Source of the DNA: Siphonodentalium dalli
Lineage: Eukaryota; Mollusca; Scaphopoda; Gadilida; Siphonodentaliidae
Assembly (NCBI GenBank): GCA_032622095.1
Contig: CP136061.1
Location: 25,482,991 to 25,546,990, forward strand
Reading direction: 5' to 3'
Length of the DNA: 64,000 bases
The notes under the pieces were generated by a model, which worked only from the letters and a program-made list of their open reading frames with translations, had not been told where the DNA came from and made no database searches. The translations under genes and the position numbers were made by a program. Shown here in pieces: positions 20,158 through 31,662 of the stretch. The first letter of the stretch is position 1. Each line of letters opens with the position of its first letter.

Positions 20158-20886
20158 TGTGTACCGCGGGAAATCCCACGTGCACGTGTGAGTTACCATT
20201 GGTTCAGCGACCCTAACGATTGGTGGCGCCACCACCCCGGCTATAAATACGAGCCAACCATTGGAGCCGTTGCCCTGTTGCCACTCGCATGCACGTGTTT
20301 ACGTGATTACGTTTACTCCAACTACCATAACGTAAACAGTAATCAGCTGTGGTTAATTTATATAGTAGTTCGTAGTATTTTGTCGTTGGACTTTTAATAC
20401 TATATCTAGTATTCTTGGGTATTTCCTTTCGTGAAATTGGTTCTTTAAGGTGATTAACTATTCCGATTACGCTTTCCGTACTTTGATGGAATATTTAGCG
20501 TATTTTTATGCAGTTTTAGCCTAATTTAGGGACTTTTTGGACTTAGTCTATTTGGCGGAATGTTTTTACCTGTAGTTACCTGTGAGGAATTAGGGGTATT
20601 TCAGCTATTCCGGACCATCCAGCAAGGAGCCTAGCCATACCTATCTATACTACTGCGAGGAGATGTGGCAAAGCTGGATAACATCAGGACATCTATTGTA
20701 CCCTCTATACTCAGACCAATGGTGGTTCTTTGCTAGGGGAACAGATATCGACTATGCCGATAAATATGGGGTTGGCATGACACGACTATACTACTCAGGA
20801 CTGGGAAAGTCAATGTGTATCTAATATGTCCAATATGTCTGCTAAGTAAAAGGTTATGACTCTTAGACTGTGTAATAAACACAACA
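20158..20886 (+). promoter_or_regulatory. LTR-like promoter region with TATA and CCAAT boxes
   Basis: A TATA box (TATAAATA, 20242-20249) sits in GGCTATAAATACGAGCC, about 25-45 bp downstream of two CCAAT-type words (CCATTGG near 20197, GATTGG near 20219) and a GGTGGCGCCACC palindrome. An AATAAA follows at 20873-20878. The arrangement of promoter, roughly 600 bp of sequence and poly(A) signal resembles a solo LTR starting TGTACCGCGGG. No partner LTR is in the window and no start codon context stands out, so a host promoter cannot be excluded. Confidence 0.35.
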
Positions 20887-21843
20887 CCCAATTCACTCGG
20901 AGTTGACCAGCTTAACTAGAGCCGAGACCGATATAGAACACAAGATGGATTTATTCACAATTAGTCAACAAGAAAATACATGTATAACAAACAAACTTGT
21001 AACAAAATCTATGACTACTTGGATCCTTAGTGTACAACTTGCGGAAAAGTAATAGGTGTAATTAACTCAGGTCTTATATCCGCTATAATCTGCACTGACG
21101 TTTGATCGCAAAATAAATTTATAATCATTATCAAATCACACGTTTGGATAACACCACCATAAACAGTTTCATATTATGATCATATTGCCAATAAAATTAT
21201 AGTTATAACTGATAAAACTAAAAGGTACTGCTAAAGTATTTCTGTCAATTGGGTAACTAGATTCAAGTTGAGCTGGAACTTGAGAAATTTTTAATTTCAA
21301 CCAATTGAAATGCCGTTGAAACTCGAAAGGGTTGGGGAGCAACGCAAATGACGTCATCGTAAACAAGGCGCCCTCAAATCGTACGGTCACCGCAATGATA
21401 ATTGAAGCGAAGGCAATGGAGATTTTAATTCATTCATTTCGACTGTTTCTGCGTCCTAACCTATTAAAACTTTGTGGGATATCTTGGAAGGTGTTTAAGA
21501 AGGGTTGTTTTGATATATAATTATTGGATTTACCTTCCAAAAAGGTGAGTTTGAGGCCTGCAATTGTTGTCATGAAATTGACGAATATTATTAATCAGCT
21601 CGCGCTTGTCTGCAAGTACAGTGATGGCCGAATTCGCGAGTTTGATGCAAAAGTTACAAAGATTTATCCACTCGATTCTCTTAAAATGCATCCTAATCGG
21701 TCAAATTCTTCCGATAGTTCCATCTAAATACATCTTAGCTATTATTCGGATCAGTTCTCCCCGTCCAAAACTCGATATTTTGACCAAAACGACACTTGAG
21801 AAAATGTTTGTTTACATTTTCAACGCCCAGCCCACAATGGAAT
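20887..21843. other. Unassigned region
   Basis: Short open frames at 21332-21520 and 21606-21887 show no recognisable family. The stretch near 21345-21410 (ATGACGTCATCG, GGCGCCCTCAAATCG) is richer in CpG than its surroundings and contains a CRE-like TGACGTCA, but I cannot tie it to a gene. Confidence 0.3.
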
Positions 21844-22376
21844 TTTATCATCGAAATAAAAATTCATTTCTTCCATCTAAAACATAATTACGTGTTGTAC
21901 TCTGTCATTTTATAAATATATAAGTATTTCACGCAGACACACCAAGTCTCAGCTTAAAATTTTGAAAAATAAGAGTTTTATCGACATAAATGGATTTGAA
22001 TGGGAAATCCCATGTTAAAATTTATCATCGAAACAAAATAATTTCTTCCATCTAAAACATAATTACGTGTTTGACCCTGTCATTTTAAGAATATATAAGT
22101 ATTCCACGCAGACACACCAAGTATCAGCTTAAAATTTTGAAAAATAAGAGTTTTATCGACATAAATAAATTTGAATGAGAAATCCCATTTAAACATTTAT
22201 CATCGAAAACAATTCATTTCTTCCTTCTAAAACATAATTACATGTTGGACCCTGTCATTTTAGGAATATAAAAGTATGACACGCAGACGCACCAAGTCTC
22301 AGAATAAAATTTTGAAATATAAGAGTTTTATCAACATAAATCGATTTGAATGGGAAATCTCATGTTAAATAAATTT
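21844..22376. repeat. Three tandem copies of a 176-bp unit
   Basis: Units begin TTTATCATCGAAA at 21844, 22021 and 22196. Each carries CATAATTACGTG, CTGTCATTTTA, CACGCAGACACACCAAGT and AAGAGTTTTATCGACATAAA in the same order. Identity is about 90% by eye. Confidence 0.9.
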
Positions 22377-23630
22377 TAGGGTCATGCCAGGGGGGGGGGG
22401 CGTAAAAAAGTTGCGAGACATGGGGGTCTTTTTTTTACATTTCCATTTTTTTACACCCACCCACCCTGTCTTGCATTTTTTTATATAAAATGTTAGACAC
22501 CCACCCCAAAACAACAACGCTTTATGTTGGTCCCCTCTGTAAAAATGACCAACCGCTCTGTATTAGTACCTTCTTTGAAAGACCAAATTAAATGTTACTT
22601 CCTGTTAACAAACATGTGCAAAATTGAACTCTAAGCAAAGGTAGAATATTATGTGATTATATTGGTAAATTTATAACCCAGCCTATTCATCTGTGTGAGT
22701 ACAGCTGGTGTGAGTAAGTGAAAAATATGTTGAATCCCCTGGAATGACAACACAAAATAACTAGGGTCAGTGTTAGGGCCTATAGTAGAATAAAAAATTA
22801 CACAAAATTAAATTTATCTTTTTTTCAGACATCAACCAGCATCAACTAGTAGGCATAGAGCCTATAGTAATACCAAAAAGGAAAATGTGCATATGAACCA
22901 GTGTACGAATTAGCTTTTATGTATGCCTGCATGACCACCGACCCGACTCGCATTACGACTTAGAACTAGTCCTAAAATAATGCTTAACCCTTTGAGTTTG
23001 AACGTTGATGGTCAATTTAGTGCCAAATCCATATACACGGATGTATATTACTGAGATTAATTTGGACAACCAGAGCTGAACTTCGGCTATATACTGGATG
23101 GAGTTCATGTGCAATAAGAAATTCACTCACATTCTGTACATGACCTTTATGTGTGCCTTCAAACTAGACCACCTTGCATGCACATCATCTTATAAATATA
23201 CAATAATTTTGAGTAAATTAATTTTTCCTTCTTTGATAATTTTCAAATTAGCCTGAATTAGACATTAAGTGTCATTTAAATACTAGAATATGCAGGTAAT
23301 TATGGGATATAATAATTACAATGTGAACAAAACTGCAATGTGTCCTGGCCCCTCTTCTCATCTATTTAAATAATATTTTTATACTTTTCAGAAGACGATC
23401 CAAGGAAGGTTATATTTTTGTTTCTTTCAATAAATGTTATTAAAACTTTATTTCATGTCTACTTATTTACTTATTGATGGTTGTCAACAACACTGAAACA
23501 AATAATTTGACAATTCAAATATTTATTTGACAAAAGTATATTTTAAAATCAATTTAGTATACAAACACTGATACAAATATTTAGTTCATACATTACACTC
23601 ATGCATCAACTAACTGTACGAGTAAAGAGA
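22377..23630. other. Intergenic, low-complexity start, nothing recognised
   Basis: A G run (22391-22400) and C-rich CACCCACCCACC/CACCCACCCC phrases lie at 22454-22510. The rest is AT-rich with no family resemblance in any frame. Confidence 0.4.
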
Positions 23631-23639
23631 CGAATTATT

Positions 23640-24650
<1,011 letters not shown>

Positions 24651-24870
24651 TCTGTATCAATGCGATTTTCTCGGTCGGGAATTTATTAGTTCCGTTTAAA
24701 CATGATTTTCTACCCAACCGGGTCTTTCTATATATGTAACAACCATACATTTCTCGTGACACACTAAACAAATGACTTTCAGTTCGAGCACCAATTTAAA
24801 AAAAAATGAAAAATTGCTTTTAAAACCATTGAACAAAAGTCAGCGACCAAAGGCGAAAACATTCAGTTTT
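24651..24870 (+). other. 3' region of the ψZNF
   Basis: Matches 10930-11160 through TTTATTAGTTC, GGGTCTTTCTATATATG, ACCATACATTTCTCGTGA and AAAGTCAGCGACCAAAG. The AATAAA of the other copies is changed here to CTAAACAAATG. Confidence 0.6.
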
Positions 24871-25027
24871 CTTCAGTGTAATTCACAGTATAGAATAGTA
24901 CAGTATATACTACAGTATAGTATAGTGAAGTATATCAGAGTATATACTGCTCAATGCAGAGTGTACATTTATGTGTCATATTTGTATGCATATTGTCAGT
25001 ACACTGACAATATATTCGGTTTTTGTT

Positions 25028-25130
25028 GGTATTGATCAATACCAAATCTGATTCCCTTGGTTTTGATCAAAACCAAATCTGAATCCCTTGGTTTTGAGGA
25101 CATGTTCAATACCATATATTGGTTTTGACC
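25028..25130. repeat. GGTTTTGATCAAAACC palindrome cluster 1
   Basis: Perfect 16-bp palindromes GGTATTGATCAATACC (25028-25043) and GGTTTTGATCAAAACC (25059-25074) are joined by AAATCTGATTCCCTT. Half-sites follow (GGTTTTGAGGACAT, GGTTTTGACC). The same 16-mer recurs twice at 39887-39936. The AT-rich stretch before it (24880-25020) is a run of AGTATA/GTATATAC words. Confidence 0.8.
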
Positions 25131-25509
25131 GATAGTCTTCAAGAGTTATCGTTACTGTTTCCGTTTAGCACATGGCCAGATTGGAGATCGCCATTTTATT
25201 TCGAAGCGACTGAAACACATAGTGTTAAAATCACAGCAAATAACTTAGACTGGTTCAATGGGCGATCACAGATATGTTTCCTGATGGCCGGACAATCTTA
25301 TCTTCGGGAATCTTGACATGTATGTATCAACTAACTATTAATTATAGGATGCTTTCGGTTTCGACTTCAACTTTACACGAAATCTTCACACGTATTTTGT
25401 ATCAGCACACGAGCTCATATATGGGCACCAACACGATAGAGAATACGAAATAAATCTTATTGAATCTGAATCTGAAGAACATTTCAAACTCAACAAATAA
25501 GATTATGCC

Positions 25510-26560
25510 TTTGTCAATGGATAAGACATAACAAATTTTCACCAAAAAGACTTCAAGTTGAAAAAGAAATTTCTCAGTATATTTGATAAAAATTTGTCAA
25601 ACTGTTTGAAATTGGTCATGTCCACAGCAATTTATCGGGTTTAGAACTTTAGGTCATGTGTATGGAATGGCATGTACTTTTACATTTATTCCATATTTGC
25701 GCTTAAGCCTAAATCACTTACACGTAAATGCAAATTATTTATGCTTAAGCACAAAAGGATCATAATTTTCATATTTATGCTTAAGTGCAAATAAGAAGTA
25801 AATATTAAAACCATGTCCCATATTGTATGAGAGTTCAAATTCACATTTAATAGCCAATTACTTTTAAGCGTAATGCATTAAGCCATTATGCTTGAGCGTA
25901 ATTCAGATTTCCATTATGCTTTTCAAAGTATAATCTATTACGATTAAGCGTAAAGCCATTACACTTAAGCGTAATGTCGTTATGCTTAAACGTAATGTCA
26001 TTACGCTTAAGCGTAATTCATATTCCATATGTGAAAACTCCCCTGAAGCAGAAATGGATGCAGCCAATTCCTGATGCTAGTAACTTTTGACAAATATCTA
26101 GCTTAGATGACATCATTATATGTAAGGTAATAAGGCTATGAAAATCTATTATGCTTAAGCGTAATCGCAGTGCGCTTAAGTGTACTTTTCAATTTTCAGT
26201 GCTTTATGACAAATTGGATTCTCTCTATATTAAATATATTTTGAGCCCTGAATATGCTTAAGCATAATTAGCTATTAAATGTGAATTTAGCCTCCCATAC
26301 CAATATGGGTGAACCACAAATCAATCTTTATTTAGACCGATCTGTCTAAATTTGTTGGCCAATCAGTCTAAACAGATTGAATGTTGACAATTTGCCAATA
26401 TATAAGACATAAAATTTTCATATAAAAAATTCTTAAAGTTGAAAAAGACATTTGACAGTTTATTTGATAAAAAGTTGTCATTCCGTTTGAAAATTATCAT
26501 GATTCATGGCAATTTATCAGGTCTAGGTTAATAGGTGTATGGGAGGCCATGCACAAATTA
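25510..26560. repeat. Direct repeat pair flanking the CTTAAG element
   Basis: The segment at 25510-25690 (TAAGACATAACAAATTTTCA, GTTGAAAAAGAAATTT, TTTGATAAAAATTTGTCA, GCAATTTATC.GGT) recurs at about 26395-26560 in the same orientation, with the foldback element between. The two copies could be long subterminal repeats of one larger element or a target-region duplication. Confidence 0.7.
25817..26309. mobile_element. Foldback element of ATTACGCTTAAGCGTAAT palindromes
   Basis: The left end CCCATATTGTATG...TTCACATTTAATAGC pairs with the right end GCTATTAAATGTGAATTTAG...CCAATATGGG. Both arms carry the 18-bp palindrome ATTACGCTTAAGCGTAAT and variants (about 25868-26012 and 26150-26270). The centre has no coding capacity. 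Structurally it parallels the 2009-3125 element but with a different palindromic word. Further single CTTAAGCGCAA words extend to about 26935. Confidence 0.75.
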
Positions 26561-26673
26561 CTTATACTTTAGAAGCGAAAAATTATGGATCATATTTATG
26601 CTCAAGCGCAAATAAGGTACAAATGTTAAAATCGCATCCCATATGGGTGAACCACCGAAAGTTTTTTTTAGAC

Positions 26674-26689
26674 TAGACCGATCGGTCTA
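26674..26689. repeat. TAGACCGATCGGTCTA palindrome
   Basis: A perfect 16-bp palindrome with imperfect relatives close by (TAGACCGATCTGTCTA near 26333, CTAGACCAATCTGTCTA near 26697). It is another short palindromic word repeated inside the same repeat-rich block. Confidence 0.7.
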
Positions 26690-26935
26690 AATAGTCTAGA
26701 CCAATCTGTCTAAATTCTTCCTGTCAGTACCTTCTCTGACACTGGTCTAACTAAATTGTAAGAGAAGGAACTCCCAAATGTACGGTAGGTGTGCGAGAGG
26801 AAAACATTTTCACATTTATTCCTTATTTGCGCAAAAGTGCAAATTAATTACTCTTAAGCACAAATTATTTACGCTTAAGTGCAAATTATTTACAAATGAG
26901 CACAAATCATTATCATTTAGATATCTTAAGCACAA

Positions 26936-27436
26936 ATGGATCACCCAGACCTGTTTTATAATATTTCATTAATTAATCATTTAATCAAAATGAAGATAAT
27001 TATGTCACAACATAGACATACAAAAATGATGGGCTTACTAAGGCTAAGGGGTTACTTATACCACCCCCACCCACTGAATAATTATTGTTTTAAATATAAA
27101 AACTTCATGGTAACAACAGTATATGAACATATAAACTATGCATCGTTCAATAAATGGACCCGATATTTACGACCTATTTTAATCATGCAACAAATTGCAA
27201 AACAAAAAATTATTTACATGTATTCGTATTTTAGAATTATTGATAATTATGAAATTAGCACATGCTACAAGCCCACTGGGCCTCAAGTGTGTCTACTTAA
27301 TGCCCACGGACGCAAACAGGTAAGGTCATATAGGCAGAAAATTACGGCATACAAACCACAGGAGTTTGTCAGAATGATAGTAAATAAAAAATATAAGAGA
27401 TATATAGATATATATAGATATATAAGTAATAAATAA
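26936..27436 (+). other. 166-codon open frame, unrecognised
   Basis: The open frame starts MDHPDLFYNISLINHL and contains GPQVCLLNAHGRKQVRSYRQ, with a Lys/Tyr/Ile-rich end through a TATAGATA run. I recognise no domain, signal peptide or membrane segment. It begins inside the CTTAAG-repeat block and its composition is that of AT-rich noncoding DNA, so it is probably not a gene. Confidence 0.12.
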
Positions 27437-27548
27437 AGAATAGGATTGCAACTAGGGGATTATCGATTTACATCATTTTTTTTTTTTTTTAGTATCACGA
27501 AATTTAGAAACGTGAAAAAACGTTCCGCTCGTGGCACTCTCCATATTC

Positions 27549-28066
27549 ATTGCTATTATGACTGTTATACATCAACGTGACCGCTGTGATTTACATTTAG
27601 CATGCCATTGACAATATCACCTTATGTTCTCTTTATATCACCGCAACGCCAGGTTTCATTTTCGAACCGTCCGCTGATTTCGTGGACACGCGACCATGTA
27701 CATCCGTTGTAATTAGTTGGCGGTGTCGGGCAAAAATGTACACATATAATAAAAGGGCCGAGGAATCTGTGCCGTTTGCATCATGCTGTCCGAATATTTC
27801 CTGGGCATGTTAATGTTAGTAACGATGTAACATTTAACAGATTTAGGTCGAAATATTCGGACCACTGCTGCAAACAACTTTGTCCAAGAGTTGATCAAGT
27901 TTTACAGGACACCGTACCCAGCAGCGTGTCATCGAGGGCAGCCAACACTTCGAAAATGAAACTTGCCGTTGCGGTGATTTAAAGAGAAAATAGGTGATGT
28001 AGTCAATGCGAAATTAAATTTCAGCCACATGCGGTCATATTGATGTATAATAGTCATAATAGCAAT
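27549..28066. mobile_element. 518-bp long imperfect palindrome (foldback/MITE)
   Basis: ATTGCTATTATGACTGTTAT at the left pairs with the right end ATAGTCATAATAGCAAT. Along the whole length the halves pair: CACCGCAACG...TTTCATTTTCGA with TCGAAAATGAAAC...CGTTGCGGTG, and GAATATTTC with GAAATATTC near the centre (about 27808). It has no coding capacity. The flanks differ, and no clear target-site duplication was seen. Confidence 0.8.
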
Positions 28067-28169
28067 CTGTCTGAAGATCGCTACAATCGATAACGTTTTG
28101 GCTTTCCTATTTTCGAGGCAAAATATTTATAAATAAACATTTGTAGGTCAAATCACTAATCCCCTTGAT

Positions 28170-28256
28170 TCATTCCTATACTCTTATTACTATTTATTAT
28201 TACTACTATTTATTATTATTTGTATATATTTATTATTATTATTATTTATTATCATT
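28170..28256. repeat. (ATT)n microsatellite
   Basis: Interrupted ATT/TTA trinucleotide run. Confidence 0.9.
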
Positions 28257-28689
28257 CTGACAAACTCCTGTGTACAAACTGATTACCGGTATAAGTTTCT
28301 TAAAAAATAGTGATGAAATAAATTACCTCGAACATAGTCAGCTTTTAGATTCCCTCATGGTCTGTCGGCAGACATATATTCTCAAAATATTTGTCTCCAC
28401 ATTGAGATTAATGACCACTATCCATGCGGTTCTACCAGTGTCTACTATTAACACAATGAAGTCACATTGAATGTCATTTCAATGCCGTTGCAATTATTTC
28501 AACATGCCGAAAATAACCATCAGTGCAACATTGCAGTGGAGTTCATCGTAAATGGAATGATGCATTTGTGATTTTTCGACAACCACTATTCAATCGTAAG
28601 TGGAAAGATTTCAATCGTAGGAAGTAACCGGTACCGTACCTGTTACCTGTTACCTGTTACCTATCTGGAGATTCTGCCTTCAAAGGCAC

Positions 28690-31240
28690 ACCGACGGTCT
28701 GTCGTGTCTTGCGATACAAGAAAGTAAAAAGGCCCATTATCAATGGAAAACGGCAGGTATGCCAGTTGACACAAATAATCCACTTAAAATGGCAAAAATG
28801 GCCACTAAAAAGAAGTTAAGATGTACACAAAGGCAACAAATAGCTGCAGAGAGAACCCAGCTATATGATGAAATCTCTCAAGCCAATACATCTAATGATC
28901 AAGTACTATTCTATAAACTTATAAACAAACAAAGGCTCACCAAGAGTGTAGTCACTGAGTATATTGAAATAGATGGACACCAATATGGTGCCGAACAGAT
29001 GATGGATGGGTGGTTTAAACACTTCAAAAAACTGTCAGAACCAAAAACTGCCGATAGATTTGATGATACATTCCACAAACAAGTATCGGGTTATATTGAA
29101 GCTATTGAACAAATATGTCGTGCTAATACACCATCTTTAGAACCAGTCACACTGCATGAAATTAAAACAATTGTCAATAAGCTCAAACTAAATAAAGCAG
29201 CTGACTATGCTGGAATTACGGCTGAACACCTCAAATATAGCATAGAAGAAACTGCCCCAATAATCATGAACATCATAAACACTATATACGAAAAACGAGA
29301 AGTGCCAAAAGAAATAAAAATCGGCATATTAACACCTGTACCAAAAAAGGACAAAGACCCAACAAAACCAGGGAATTACAGGGGCATAACTATCAGCTCC
29401 ATAATATGTAAAATCCTAGAAGCAACCCTGCAAGACAAACTAGACAACATACTATTACCATCGCAAAATAAAATGCAACGTGGCTTCACTCAAGGCACAT
29501 CACCTCTAGTTGCTGGGCTTATGATAACTGAAGCATACAATGAAAGTAAAGACTTAAATGAGACATTAATATTAGAAACCCTGGATGCTGAAAAAGCATT
29601 TGACGTTGTATGGCATAAAAGCCTACTGAGAAAACTTTTCATTGATGGGATCCACAGCGACCTATGGCTACTTGTAAATTCATTACATCATGAGGCGAAT
29701 ACAAAGGTAAAATGGGGTGGATCATACTCCTCAGATATACTACTTCATCAAGGAATAAGACAAGGGGCTAAATTATCAGCAATGCTCTATAAAAGATTTA
29801 ACAACGACATGCTAAATCAGCTAAGTAATAATGCAGCTGGGTTTAAAATTGGCACAATTGATATAACAGCCCCCACCTGCGCAGATGATGTAGCCATCTT
29901 AGCAAAAACAACATCTGATTTACAAACTCTCACAAGTATTGTATACAACAACTCATGTAAAGATCGATTCGCAATGAACGCAACTAAATGCGAAATTGTC
30001 CAAATGAAAACATCTACACAAAAAATGAATGGTGAAATAAAAACTGTCCTAGGTGGAACTCCTGTTAATATCGTAGGCTCCACCAAACACCTAGGTGTAG
30101 AGCGTAATCCAACAAATACCCCAGATATCCCAAAACGAATAACAATGGGCAGACGAACCCTATACTCCTTGATGGGTACAGGGCTACATGGAACAAACGG
30201 TATATCACCAGTAATAGCATACCAAATGTGGAACACTTTTGTCATTCCTAGAATGGTGCATTGTATAGAAATCCTACATATGAAAAAAAAGACATAGATG
30301 AACTCGAACGTTTCCAACGAAAAACCATGAGACAATTGCAGAGTTTATCAACACGCACAGCAAATGCTGCTACAAATGCACTTATTGGAACTATTCCCAT
30401 CCAAGGCACTATAGATCTCAAAATTACAACATTCTATATTAATATAGCCAAAACACACAACTCTGCAGAGCGAGATCTTGCAATAAGACAACTTATCATG
30501 AAAAATGACAACAGCCATAGCTGATTTATACATGTCAGAGACATACTTTCCAAATATACCCTTCCTGACCCACTGCATATCATAAACACCATCCACAGTA
30601 AGGAAGATGACAACAAATGGAAAACAATATGTAAAAAAGCTATATACCAATATTGGCATGATATTAATGACAAAGAGTTCTCAAGTAAAACAACATTAGC
30701 AATGATCAAACTGCAAAAAAATTCCAGCAGCAAATGTCATCTTGTATGGGATTCATCAAAATACTCGCCCGCTGCCACAAAAAAGGCTATTATAAAAACA
30801 TGGTTGATGACAGACACTTATTTACTACAAATAAATAGAAAAAGATTCAGACAAAACCTGACCTCTGCCATATGTCCACTATGCAAACTAGCTGATGAGG
30901 ACAGAATACACTTCATTTCACAATGTACGAACACTAGTAACCAACGACATCGTTACATACAAAAACTCAAATTATGTCTCTCAAAAACTACCATTGACAA
31001 ATACATTATTGATCAACCAGAACTCTTAACTCAATTAACCTTAGACTGTACAAAACTAGAAACCTGGAACCTTACCGATATAGAAAAAGAACAAATTGAA
31101 AAACTGGCAAGAAATTTCTTATACTCAATTCATGTGCATAGAGTAAACACTTTGAAAACAGAAGCAGACAAGCACATATAAAATGACAAACTAGCCGAGC
31201 TGTACAGGCAAAACAACTACCTGTAAATATTCTTGTCAAT
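28690..31240 (+). pseudogene. Non-LTR retrotransposon ORF2, nearly complete RT (LINE-c)
   Basis: A 512-codon frame (28759-30297, open a little further upstream) carries an EN-RT linker, then RT motifs: LKLNKAADYAGITAEHL, ILTPVPKKDKDPTKPGNYRG, FTQGTSPLVAGLM, TLDAEKAFDVVWH (catalytic Asp), GIRQGAKLSAMLY and PTCADDVAIL with the catalytic CADD at 29878-29889. An extra A in the run near 30282 shifts the frame. The rest continues at 30261-30524, has a TGA at 30522-30524, and continues to 31181 with a zinc knuckle CPLC...H...C near 30885-30930. The endonuclease is missing, so this is a 5'-truncated, lightly mutated copy. The CADD form also occurs in LINE-d opposite, so both belong to one clade. Confidence 0.88.
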
Positions 31241-31515
31241 ACGACAATTTTAACTATACCAATCTTAAAAACAAAACAAAAATATACATGTACATATGTA
31301 CATATGAAAGCTCAACTTAAAAGTTTTTAAGTGCAACTTACGCACACACAAATCTTTTAACTCACTAGTACCACAATTTTACCAACTATTTTATCATTAC
31401 TATAGTTTTACCTGGTTTTATTTGACTTATTTTTACTTCCATTATTTTATATACCCAATATAATGGGGTGCTCCTCACTTAAAGGAGGGAAATCCACAAC
31501 AACAACAACAACGTG
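31241..31515 (+). other. 3' UTR and (CAA)n tail of LINE-c
   Basis: Noncoding sequence after the ORF ends in GGGGTGCTCCTCACTTAAAG, GAGGGAAATCC and then ACAACAACAACAACAAC. A short tandem trinucleotide tail is typical of the 3' end of several LINE clades and fixes the orientation and end of LINE-c. Confidence 0.65.
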
Positions 31516-31662
31516 GTTATTCGTACAGTTGAATATTCATAAAAACCATCACCATTGTGTATATACATAACATGTGTATATGTACATTTAAGATTGGCAG
31601 CATGCCGGTATATCAGTTCTAAGAAAACTTCTGGATAAAATATCAGTTAAAATCTGGGGGTG

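Noticed and set aside
26936-27436. 166-codon gene
   Set aside because: No domain or compositional sign of coding. The frame runs through AT-rich repeats and a TATAGATA run.
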